From Algibacter sp. (lineage in GTDB: Bacteria; Bacteroidota; Bacteroidia; Flavobacteriales; Flavobacteriaceae), in assembly GCF_029245835.1 (NCBI RefSeq), contig NZ_JAQWOO010000027.1:1-64000 (forward strand): DNA of 64,000 nucleotides. The letters are read 5' to 3'. Below, piece after piece: positions 17,603 to 25,398 of the stretch. How positions within the stretch are numbered: the stretch's first letter is position 1; every line of letters starts with the position of its first letter. Under the pieces are notes generated by a model. The model did not search any database, was not told the origin of the DNA, and saw only the letters and a list, made by a program, of their open reading frames with translations. The position numbers and the translations under genes are program-made.

Positions 17603-17634
17603 AAATCAGCATTACAAAATGGCAATGCTGATTT
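17603..17634 (-). terminator. Terminator downstream of the ActP gene
   Basis: Perfect 11-bp arms AAATCAGCATT and AATGCTGATTT flank a 10-nt loop. On the minus strand they are followed by TTTCTTATATT. The hairpin lies 57 bp beyond the ActP stop and separates the uptake operon from the sensor operon. Confidence 0.6.
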
Positions 17635-17690
17635 TCTAACTAACTAATAATATTAGATTATGTTCGAGTTAATTCAAAAAAAACAATCAT

Positions 17691-19457
17691 CTAATGGTCT
17701 GAAGCCTCCCCTGCTCCTGAAGGTATTCTGATACTTTCTACCATATCTTGAACATCTTGCGGTGGTGCTGGAGTTAATCTTGAAACTACAACAGAAATTA
17801 CAATATTTACACACATGGCAATAGTACCAAAGCCTTCTGGAGATGTTCCAAACCACCACTCATCACTTGTACCGCCACCAAACATATCAAGTTTAAACTT
17901 CATCATATAAAATAGCATGAGTACGATACCTACTACCATTCCTGAAATAGCACCTTGGCTGTTCATGCGCTTATCAAATATCCCTAAAATTATAGCTGGG
18001 AAAAATGAAGCTGCTGCGAGACCAAATGCGAGCGCGACCACTGCGGCGACAAATCCTGGCGGATTAATACCAAAATAACCTGCAATTAAAATCGCTACAA
18101 AAATTGCAATTCTTGCTGCTGTTAATTCTGCTTTATCTGAAATATCTGGCTTAATTTGTTTTTTAATTAAATCGTGAGAAATTGAAGTAGAAATCACCAA
18201 AAGTAATCCTGCGGCTGTAGATAATGCTGCGGCAAGTCCACCAGCAGCCACCAAAGCAATTACCCAATTTGGAAGATTAGCAATTTCTGGATTTGCAAGT
18301 ACCATGATATCTCTATCTACATACAATTCATTCTGAGCAGTATTGGCATTCGAAATCATACGTTCTCCATACGTGCCTCTTGCTTCCGTGTAAACTGGTT
18401 TTTTACCTTCTAAAGCACTTCCTGCTACATATTGAATTTTACCATCTCCATTTTTATCAGCCCAAGCAATTAAACCTGTATTTTCCCAGTTTTTAAACCA
18501 TTCTGGAATATCGGTATACGATTGATTACTTACCGTTTCAATTAAATTAGTTCTTGAAAATACTGCAATTGCTGGTGCCGTTGTATATAAAATTGCAATT
18601 AACAATAAAGCATAACCTGCCGATTTACGGGCATCTTTTACTTTAGGCACGGTAAAGAAACGTACAATTACATGAGGTAATCCTGCAGTCCCGGTCATTA
18701 ATGCTAAGGTAATAGCGAATACATCCCAAGTAGATTTTGTTCCGCTTGTATATTCGTTAAACCCTAATTGAGTATGTAATTTATCAAGCTTATCTAATAA
18801 AAATTCACCACCTTCAACCGAACCTCCCATACCAATTTGAGGAATGATATTTCCTGTCATTTGCATAGAGATAAAAAATGCTGGCACCATAAAAGCAAAA
18901 ATTAACACACAGTATTGTGCTACTTGTGTATAGGTGATACCTTTCATGCCACCTAATAACGCAAAGGTTAAAACCACTGCCATTCCGATGATTACACCTA
19001 AATTAATATCTACTTGTAAAAATTGAGAAAACACAATTCCAACGCCACGCATTTGACCTGCCACGTACGTAAATGATACGATTAATGCACAAATTACTGC
19101 AACTGTTCTTGCTGTGTTTGAGTAATATCTATCTCCTATAAAATCTGGCACAGTAAACTTACCAAACTTACGTAAATACGGTGCTAAGAGTAATGCAAGA
19201 AGCACATAGCCACCGGTCCAACCCATAAGATATACTGAGCCATCATAACCTGCAAAGGAAATGATACCTGCCATACTAATAAAGGATGCGGCACTCATCC
19301 AATCGGCAGCTGTAGCCATACCGTTTGCTAATGGAGAAACGCCTCCACCAGCGACGTAAAATTCTTTTGTTGAGCCCGCTCTGGCCCAAATTGCAATTCC
19401 GAAATATAAGGCAAAAGTAATCCCTACTAATAACCAAGTCCAAGTTTGTACACTCAT
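17691..19457 (-). CDS. actP: Cation/acetate symporter, ActP-like
   Basis: The 588-residue inner-membrane protein is a sodium:solute symporter with about 13 helices. N-terminal family features are WARAGSTKEFYVAGGGVSP and MATAADWMSAASFISMAG. A water-exposed insertion of about 80 residues (around 310-390) contains DKNGDGKIQYV, which resembles an EF-hand calcium loop. The upstream DUF4212 gene is the usual ActP partner, and acs and a CrbS-like kinase are adjacent, so acetate or short monocarboxylate uptake is likely. A spacer of 125 bp separates it from the DUF4212 gene with no gene visible in it. The substrate is assigned by context. Confidence 0.88.
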   Translation of the reverse strand: MSVQTWTWLLVGITFALYFGIAIWARAGSTKEFYVAGGGVSPLANGMATAADWMSAASFISMAGIISFAGYDGSVYLMGWTGGYVLLALLLAPYLRKFGKFTVPDFIGDRYYSNTARTVAVICALIVSFTYVAGQMRGVGIVFSQFLQVDINLGVIIGMAVVLTFALLGGMKGITYTQVAQYCVLIFAFMVPAFFISMQMTGNIIPQIGMGGSVEGGEFLLDKLDKLHTQLGFNEYTSGTKSTWDVFAITLALMTGTAGLPHVIVRFFTVPKVKDARKSAGYALLLIAILYTTAPAIAVFSRTNLIETVSNQSYTDIPEWFKNWENTGLIAWADKNGDGKIQYVAGSALEGKKPVYTEARGTYGERMISNANTAQNELYVDRDIMVLANPEIANLPNWVIALVAAGGLAAALSTAAGLLLVISTSISHDLIKKQIKPDISDKAELTAARIAIFVAILIAGYFGINPPGFVAAVVALAFGLAAASFFPAIILGIFDKRMNSQGAISGMVVGIVLMLFYMMKFKLDMFGGGTSDEWWFGTSPEGFGTIAMCVNIVISVVVSRLTPAPPQDVQDMVESIRIPSGAGEASDH

Positions 19458-19582
19458 AATTTTTTTTGTTTTTAGGTTTCCTTTAAATTTTTAAATGTTC
19501 TCGATACAATTCCGAAGAAAAATCGAAATCACTCGAACTGACAATTAAAAGTTTAAAGCAAACATTTAGTTATTAGTTAAGA

Positions 19583-19843
19583 CTATTCGTCGAAACCGTA
19601 TTTTTTATCTAATTTGTTCATTAATCTTACGTATACGAAAATTAGAATTACGAATACATAAATTGAACCTTGCTGTGCAAACCAGAATCCTAGTTTAAAG
19701 CCACCAAGTCTAATTTCATTTAAAGCTTCTCTAAATAAAATTCCACAGCCATAGGAAACTATAAACCAAATACTTAGTAATACTACTAAATACTTAAGGT
19801 TTACCTTCCAATATGCTGTTGCGTGTTTTTGTTTTTCTGACAT
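19583..19843 (-). CDS. DUF4212 membrane subunit of the acetate symporter
   Basis: The 86-residue protein has two membrane helices (about 17-38 and 53-74) with a cytoplasmic N terminus. The family signature is YWKVNLKYLVVLLSIWF followed by GFWFAQQGSIYVFVILIFVYVRLMN at full length. DUF4212 proteins are encoded directly upstream of ActP-type symporters in many bacteria and are thought to be a small subunit. Here the symporter follows on the same strand. The gene starts 25 bp after the porin stop, so porin, DUF4212 and ActP look like one transcript. Confidence 0.9.
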   Translation of the reverse strand: MSEKQKHATAYWKVNLKYLVVLLSIWFIVSYGCGILFREALNEIRLGGFKLGFWFAQQGSIYVFVILIFVYVRLMNKLDKKYGFDE

Positions 19844-19868
19844 ATTATTTTTAGGTTAGATTAGTTAA

Positions 19869-21110
19869 TTATAGAAATATATGTGTTTGAAGTGTGAAAA
19901 TATTTGTTGATTCAGCACCAATAGCTCCTTTAGAACCCGAAGTATACTCTGCGGTAATTTTAGCAAAGTGCCCATTTATGAAATAATTAAGACCAATACC
20001 AAGTTCATTACTGCTATCAGGAGTAAAATCTAGATTTTGAGAACTATAAGATAGATAAGGCATGAGTTTCGCTTTAGTGAATAAAACCCCTACCTGACCA
20101 TAAAGGATACTTCCAGACGATGGTACTAATCCTCCCGAATTAAATCCATCCGTATCACCATATTTATAATTATAATAAGCGCCTAAAGCGTTTATTGCTA
20201 AATCATCATTTAAAGGTGCGTCATAAAAAGCATCCATAGCAAAATGTGTTACAGATTCTCTAGTTTCTAAGTCGTTAACAGCTAATGCATCAGGATGGTG
20301 AAAAAAGCCAGCACCTAAACTGAATACTTTCTTTTTTCCTAAATACGTTCCCACCAAATAAGGAAGTCTATCTGATTCTTTATCAAGAAGATCGTATTTG
20401 AAATATCCGGCAAAATTCCATAGCCCTGCTCCATCAACGTTGTCAACTTGGAAAGAAGGTGTTGCTCCTAACGAACCTATATTTGTTCTTGCATTGTTTG
20501 CGGCAATTCTATAGCTAAAGTTCCCTAATGACCCTTTAGCATAAACACCTAAATGACGCGCAAATTGGTCGCTTGTGGTAATATTATTCCAAGGGAATAG
20601 TCTTCCGTCTGCATTTCCAGATCCTGCATTATCTAGAGTCATCATATTTAAAGTACTTTGGTTAGAAAGTCTAGAAATACCATTCCAATAATGCAAACCT
20701 GTACCTACATGTAATTTTCCTGGTTCGATAGCAAATTCTGCCCAAGCATCATGTAAAAAAAGCAAACTTCTATTGTTTGCTGTCTGCGAATTTGGGTTTG
20801 CTGTTAAATTACCCGCACCAAGACTATTTAGTCCAAAGTGCGTTAGTATTAAAAATTTTGGTGAAATTTGGGCAAAAGCTAAAACACGGGATCTTCTGAT
20901 TGAATGTCTCAATCCTTTCTGTTCACTTCCAGCTTGCAACCACATTTGATGCTAGGTAATAATTCGTAAATATTTACTACCATCTTCATTTAGTTTAAGT
21001 TGCATTGGTTTATAGGAATGATCCTCAGCCTTTTCTTCTTCCTGACTGCTTCCCATAAAAGGTACAACGAGCATTAATACTGCTAAAAGTAAAAATGATT
21101 TTTTTTTCAT
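19869..21110 (-). pseudogene. Outer-membrane porin with one in-frame stop codon
   Basis: From the ATG at 21110 the frame encodes a signal peptide (MKKKSFLLLAVLMLVVPF), an acidic linker and the first barrel strand KYLRIIT. It is then interrupted by TAG at 20952-20954 and continues in the same frame as HQMWLQAGSEQKG to the normal end, 413 codons in all. A single change from TGG (Trp, expected in this strand) would explain the stop. The rest is a beta-barrel with aromatic strand ends and a terminal phenylalanine-leucine. Starting at the internal Met at 20945 would lose the signal peptide. It lies 25 bp before the DUF4212 gene and would be the outer-membrane channel of the acetate operon. A sequencing error cannot be excluded. 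Confidence 0.75.
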
Positions 21111-21216
21111 TGTTTAATGGTTTAGTTAGTAATTAATTGGTTTTATGTGCACCACTAAACTCTAAAAAACAATTCGTTAACTAAAAAATAGTATATCTAA
21201 TCGTTAATTTAATATA

Positions 21217-21636
21217 CTAATCTTTAAAACGCTCCCATTTTATAAGCATAAACTTATCTCCCAACTCGGTAACAACGACGCCTGCTCCTTTTATATTTTC
21301 AACCTTGGCAAAGTAATTTGCCAGCTCCATAGCATTTAATATTTTATAGGTTGGATGGTAATTAGAATTATAAGGGCGTTTAATGTTATATTTCTTAACC
21401 CAATTCATAATACTAACATGCGAAATACCTAATATCCATTCTATCTCACGATAGGTTAAGCCTTCTAAATACAACTGAAGTGATTTGTTTACATAATAAT
21501 CGTCAATCTTCTTTCCAATTTTATTAACTGAAAAAAAATAGTTGCATTTTTTACACTTGTAACGCTGTCTATTTTTAATAACACCACTTTTTATGTAATG
21601 GTCTGAACCACAGTTAGGACACAAATCAATTTTCAT
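21217..21636 (-). CDS. Zinc-ribbon/HTH protein related to IS1 InsA, probably a regulator
   Basis: The 139-residue protein has a transposase-type zinc ribbon (CPNCGSDH at residues 6-13 and CKKCNYFF around 28-35), then a helix-turn-helix LTYREIEWILGISHVSIMNWVKKY (about 60-82). A 40-residue C-terminal part (MELANYFAKVENIKGAGVV) has no DDE catalytic domain. There is no InsB frame, terminal inverted repeat or target duplication nearby. I read it as a DNA-binding protein that has left the IS1 family rather than an active element. It lies upstream of the porin-ActP operon on the same strand, so it may regulate acetate genes, which would supply the output missing from the receiver-only regulator. Confidence 0.65.
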   Translation of the reverse strand: MKIDLCPNCGSDHYIKSGVIKNRQRYKCKKCNYFFSVNKIGKKIDDYYVNKSLQLYLEGLTYREIEWILGISHVSIMNWVKKYNIKRPYNSNYHPTYKILNAMELANYFAKVENIKGAGVVVTELGDKFMLIKWERFKD

Positions 21637-21726
21637 ATATACTATTTTAGCATAAATATATCAATTTAGCAATATAATACAAATATTAATGATAATTTAA
21701 TTGAATTCGAGCTTCCCGTAAATGAA

Positions 21727-23085
21727 TTATTTTAGTCTTTTAAAGTAACTTCTGGTTTCCTTAATAGCTTTTGGAGCCAAAATTAGTGTAGCAAACATAG
21801 TAGGTATCGCCATTAACGCAAAAACCCCATCAATTAAATTTAACATCACACTAAATGGCGTTGTAGCAGCTAATATAATACTGAGGATATACATGTAGTT
21901 ATAATAATGTTTTTTATCAGCACCTATTAAAAACGATAAGCATTTTGTGCCATAATACGAATATGAAAACAGTGATGACATACTAAAAATAAACACGCAA
22001 ACCATTAGCAGGTATTTACCATATACGGGCATGGTATGACTGAATGCTGAAGCCGTTAAACTCACCCCATTATCTGAGGTGGTTTCCCAAACACCTGTAA
22101 CCAAAATAGCCAACGCTGTTAGTGTACAAACAATAAGCGTATCTATTGCTGGTCCAAGCATAGCCACTAAACCTTCGCGAACAGGTTCATCTGTTTTTGC
22201 TGCACCATGAGCCATAGGAGCTGTACCTATTCCGGCTTCGTTTGAAAAAGCACCACGCCGAATCCCTAATAAAATTAATGCGCCTAAAACACCTCCCATA
22301 AAAGCATCACCTTCATAATAATCTGCTGAAAATGCACCTGTAAAAATCATGATGATATATTTCGGAACCACTTCATAATTAGAAATCAAAATGAATAGCA
22401 CCAAAACAAAGTATAACAACACCATAGCAGGCACCATTTTAGAAGCCGCATTACTAATGCGTTTTAATCCGCCAAGAATAATGACTGATGTTAAAGCGAC
22501 TAATACAAAGGCTAGAATGAGATTTGATTTTAAACCCACTTCTACACCATTCGGGATTAATATAATATCATTAATAGCTTGTGTTAACTGATTCACATTG
22601 ACAACAGGTAACGCGCCTATCATGCCGAAAAGACTAAACATAACCGCTAACGGTTTCCATGATTTCCCTAAACCCTCCATGATAAAATACATAGGGCCAC
22701 CTTGTAACTCGCCTGAAGTATCTTTTCCGCGATACATAATGGCCAATGTAGATGTAAAAAATTTGGTTGACATTCCTACTATAGCACTTACCCACATCCA
22801 AAACATAGCGCCTGGACCTCCAACTGAAATAGCAACTGCAACTCCTGCAATATTGCCCATACCAATGGTAGACGATAAGGCTATTGTTAGTGCTTTAAAA
22901 TGTGAAATTTGACCAGGATCATTGGGGTTATCATATTTACCTCTAAGTACTTGAATAGCATGACCTAAATACCAAAATGGCAAAAATTATGACAATACTA
23001 AAAGATACAAACCACCTCCAATCAATAAAATAACTAAGGGCAAACCCCAAGCATAATTAGAAAAGGCTTTTATAATTTCCTCCAT
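21727..23085 (-). pseudogene. Alanine/glycine:cation symporter (AGCS) with one in-frame stop
   Basis: The ATG at 23085 opens MEEIIKAFSNYAWGLPLV and the first helix. TAA at 22987-22989 (codon 33) interrupts the frame, and translation then resumes as FLPFWYLGHAIQVLRGKYD to the end, 452 codons in total. The remainder is a complete AGCS transporter: ALSSTIGMGNIAGVAVA, GGPGAMFWMW, and FSNEAGIGTAPMAHGA, which is diagnostic. Family members import alanine or glycine with sodium. An internal TTG at 22983 could start translation but would drop helix 1. It is the second single-stop gene within 2 kb, so it is a recent pseudogene or a base error. Confidence 0.75.
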
Positions 23086-23174
23086 ACAAGGTTTTAATAT
23101 TTTATAAATATATCATTTTACAAACATTCTCTTTTGATTAATTAAAAGTATATTTATGCTTGTTAAACCAACTT

Positions 23175-24266
23175 ATGGCGCAAACCAATCGCTTATACTT
23201 TATAGATGCCGTTAGAGCATTTGCTATATTAATGATGCTTCAAGGTCATTTTATAGATACTTTGCTATCTCCTATTTATAGAGACAATTCAAACACAACT
23301 TATATTATTTGGTCTTATTTTAGAGGTATTACAGCACCCGTTTTTTTTACCATTTCAGGTTTAGTTTTTGCCTATTTATTGCTACGCGCTTATGCCAAAG
23401 GCAACGATAAACCTAGAATAAAAAAGGGATTATTTCGGGGTTTGTTATTACTTGCCATAGGCTATAGTTTGCGTATTAATGTTTTTAGTTGGTTGTCCGG
23501 ATATTTCAGTTCCTATTTTTTTGTCATTGATGTGTTACAATGCATTGGATTATCTTTAATTTTTCTGGTGGCTTTACACAGTATTTTCAAAAAACATAGT
23601 TATATTTTTTCCATAGTTCTTTTTACCATAGGTTGCCTTTGTTTTGTTACTGATCCACTTTACAGAAATCTGACTTTAGATACAGTTCCCAAAATTATCG
23701 CTAATTACATGACAAAAACAAACGGCTCAGTATTCACCATTTTGCCATGGTTTGGTTATTCTGCTTTTGGCGCGTTTATTTCTACCATTTTTTTTAGACA
23801 TGTCCACCGTGATCGTTTTAAGTTGTATACAATTATTACTTTTTTTGTTGTAGGTGGTTTTCTAATTTATTTTTCATCTTTGTTTCTTACAAAACTAAGT
23901 TACTTAACTGATATTGAGCTATTTAAAATGAGTGCCGATTATAATTATCTATTCACCAGACTGGGTAACGTCTTAATTTTATTTGGTGTTTTTTATGCGT
24001 TTGAACAGTTTTTAAAACAATCTATAGTAGCCAGAATCGGAGAAAAAACCTTATCCATTTATGTCATTCATTTTATTTTACTTTACGGAAGTTTCACAGG
24101 TTACGGATTAAAATACTTTTTGAATAAATCTTTAAATCCGACTGAAGCTATTTTAGGTGCTATTTTATTTTTGGTAGTGGTTTGCTTTATATCCTTCCAT
24201 TACGCAAAAACAAATGCTTTTATTTATAATTTAGTTCGGAAAATAACAGACCGCGTAAAAAAATGA
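23175..24266 (+). CDS. DUF1624/acyltransferase-like polytopic membrane protein
   Basis: The 363-residue protein has about ten membrane helices. It starts with the pattern RLYFIDAVRAFAILMMLQGHFIDTLL, resembling the N terminus of DUF1624 (heparan-glucosaminide acetyltransferase-like) proteins, whose His after helix 1 is conserved (QGH). Further family-type segments are PVFFTISGLVFAYLLL and LSIYVIHFILLYGS near the end. The frame opens at a TTG at 23160, but the ATG at 23175 is preferred. Such proteins transfer acyl groups across the membrane to sugars or envelope polymers. It is divergent from the AGCS gene and lies 12 bp before the AraC-type regulator, so the two form an operon. Confidence 0.8.
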   Translation: MAQTNRLYFIDAVRAFAILMMLQGHFIDTLLSPIYRDNSNTTYIIWSYFRGITAPVFFTISGLVFAYLLLRAYAKGNDKPRIKKGLFRGLLLLAIGYSLRINVFSWLSGYFSSYFFVIDVLQCIGLSLIFLVALHSIFKKHSYIFSIVLFTIGCLCFVTDPLYRNLTLDTVPKIIANYMTKTNGSVFTILPWFGYSAFGAFISTIFFRHVHRDRFKLYTIITFFVVGGFLIYFSSLFLTKLSYLTDIELFKMSADYNYLFTRLGNVLILFGVFYAFEQFLKQSIVARIGEKTLSIYVIHFILLYGSFTGYGLKYFLNKSLNPTEAILGAILFLVVVCFISFHYAKTNAFIYNLVRKITDRVKK

Positions 24267-24278
24267 ATTTAGAAATTA

Positions 24279-25307
24279 ATGATTAAAATACTTCAGATTG
24301 TTGCATTAATACAAGGTTTTTTTGTAATCATTGTATTACTAAAGAATCATAAAACCTACAAAAAAACTACATTTTGGCTATTGTTTTTTTGCTTGCTATC
24401 CATCATTTTTTATACTGCTGCCGATGATGAAAATAATTTGTTTGTCAAAGGTGCGGATTGGTTTCTTTTTGATAGCTCACTTTTTGTTACTTTCCTTTTT
24501 TTGTTTTTCAAATACTACAACAATAAGAAAGAGACCTTTCATAAATTAGATTACCTTTTTTTTCTTCCCAACATCATTTACTTTATAATTGAAGCTATTG
24601 AAATACATATGGCTAAAGATCATATTATTGTAGAAGCTATTGAAATTAGTACCGAATTTGTTTTTTTTATTTATCTCGTAATCATTGTTTATCAATTAAT
24701 ACATTCAAAAAAGAAATACTGGGCACTATACTTTGCCTTTCCAATAGCTCTATTATTTAGTTTTTTAATTCTCAACAATATTTTAAAAGCACTTGGTTTT
24801 AATGAGTTTTTGATTTTTAATAATCAAAACCTTAACTTTTATCTGCTCCTCATTGTGGCATTTTTATTCTATTTTTTAGCCTTTTATCTCATACATAAAA
24901 GTAAAGCTATTTTACCTTTAGCAGAATCAAATAAATACAAAAACTCAAATCTCAATCAACAACTTATTGAGCAATACAAAGCAGATTTATTGACGTGTAT
25001 GCAAGTTAACAAACTGTATTTAGATGGTAAATTATCTATTCAGGATGTTTCTGACCATCTGAACGTGCCTCGTCAATATATTTCTGAAGTTTTAAATGTG
25101 CACATGCATACTAATTTTCAAGATTTTGTAAACCAATATCGTGTTGAAGAATTTATAAACCGTTTAAAAAATGATGAAAATAATCATTTTACACTTTTAA
25201 GTATTGCCAAAGATGTTGGTTTTAATTCAAAGTCCTCATTTTATGCTATTTTTAAAAAATTTAAAGGATTGACGCCAACACAGTATAAAAAGGAACTTCT
25301 AAATTAG
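24279..25307 (+). CDS. Membrane-anchored AraC family regulator (7TM-type sensor)
   Basis: The 342-residue protein has about seven N-terminal membrane helices (1-215) and a C-terminal AraC/XylS double helix-turn-helix (about 240-340). The DNA-binding half shows YLDGKLSIQDVSDHLNVPRQYISEVL and the second HTH with IAKDVGFNSKSSFYAIFKKFKGLTPTQY, the typical AraC signature. It follows the DUF1624 gene by 12 bp and precedes two TonB-dependent outer-membrane protein genes on the same strand. It may sense an extracytoplasmic ligand and control those receptors. Such one-component membrane AraC proteins are common in Flavobacteriaceae. Confidence 0.9.
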   Translation: MIKILQIVALIQGFFVIIVLLKNHKTYKKTTFWLLFFCLLSIIFYTAADDENNLFVKGADWFLFDSSLFVTFLFLFFKYYNNKKETFHKLDYLFFLPNIIYFIIEAIEIHMAKDHIIVEAIEISTEFVFFIYLVIIVYQLIHSKKKYWALYFAFPIALLFSFLILNNILKALGFNEFLIFNNQNLNFYLLLIVAFLFYFLAFYLIHKSKAILPLAESNKYKNSNLNQQLIEQYKADLLTCMQVNKLYLDGKLSIQDVSDHLNVPRQYISEVLNVHMHTNFQDFVNQYRVEEFINRLKNDENNHFTLLSIAKDVGFNSKSSFYAIFKKFKGLTPTQYKKELLN

Positions 25308-25398
25308 TTTAAATAAGTCCAAATAAATTATTCTGTACGAAATAGCCAAAAAATACCATAGAAAAATTACGTTCTTTGCGAAAAATTAATGCAACTCT

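Noticed and set aside
19458-19582. Missed small gene between ActP and DUF4212
   Set aside because: No start with a plausible frame in 125 bp.
21217-21636. Active IS1 element
   Set aside because: No InsB, no DDE domain, no inverted repeats or target duplication around the gene.
20952-22989. Possible stop-codon reassignment or selenocysteine/pyrrolysine use
   Set aside because: The two internal stops are TAG and TAA, not TGA; other genes here end with the same codons, and no recoding signal is evident.
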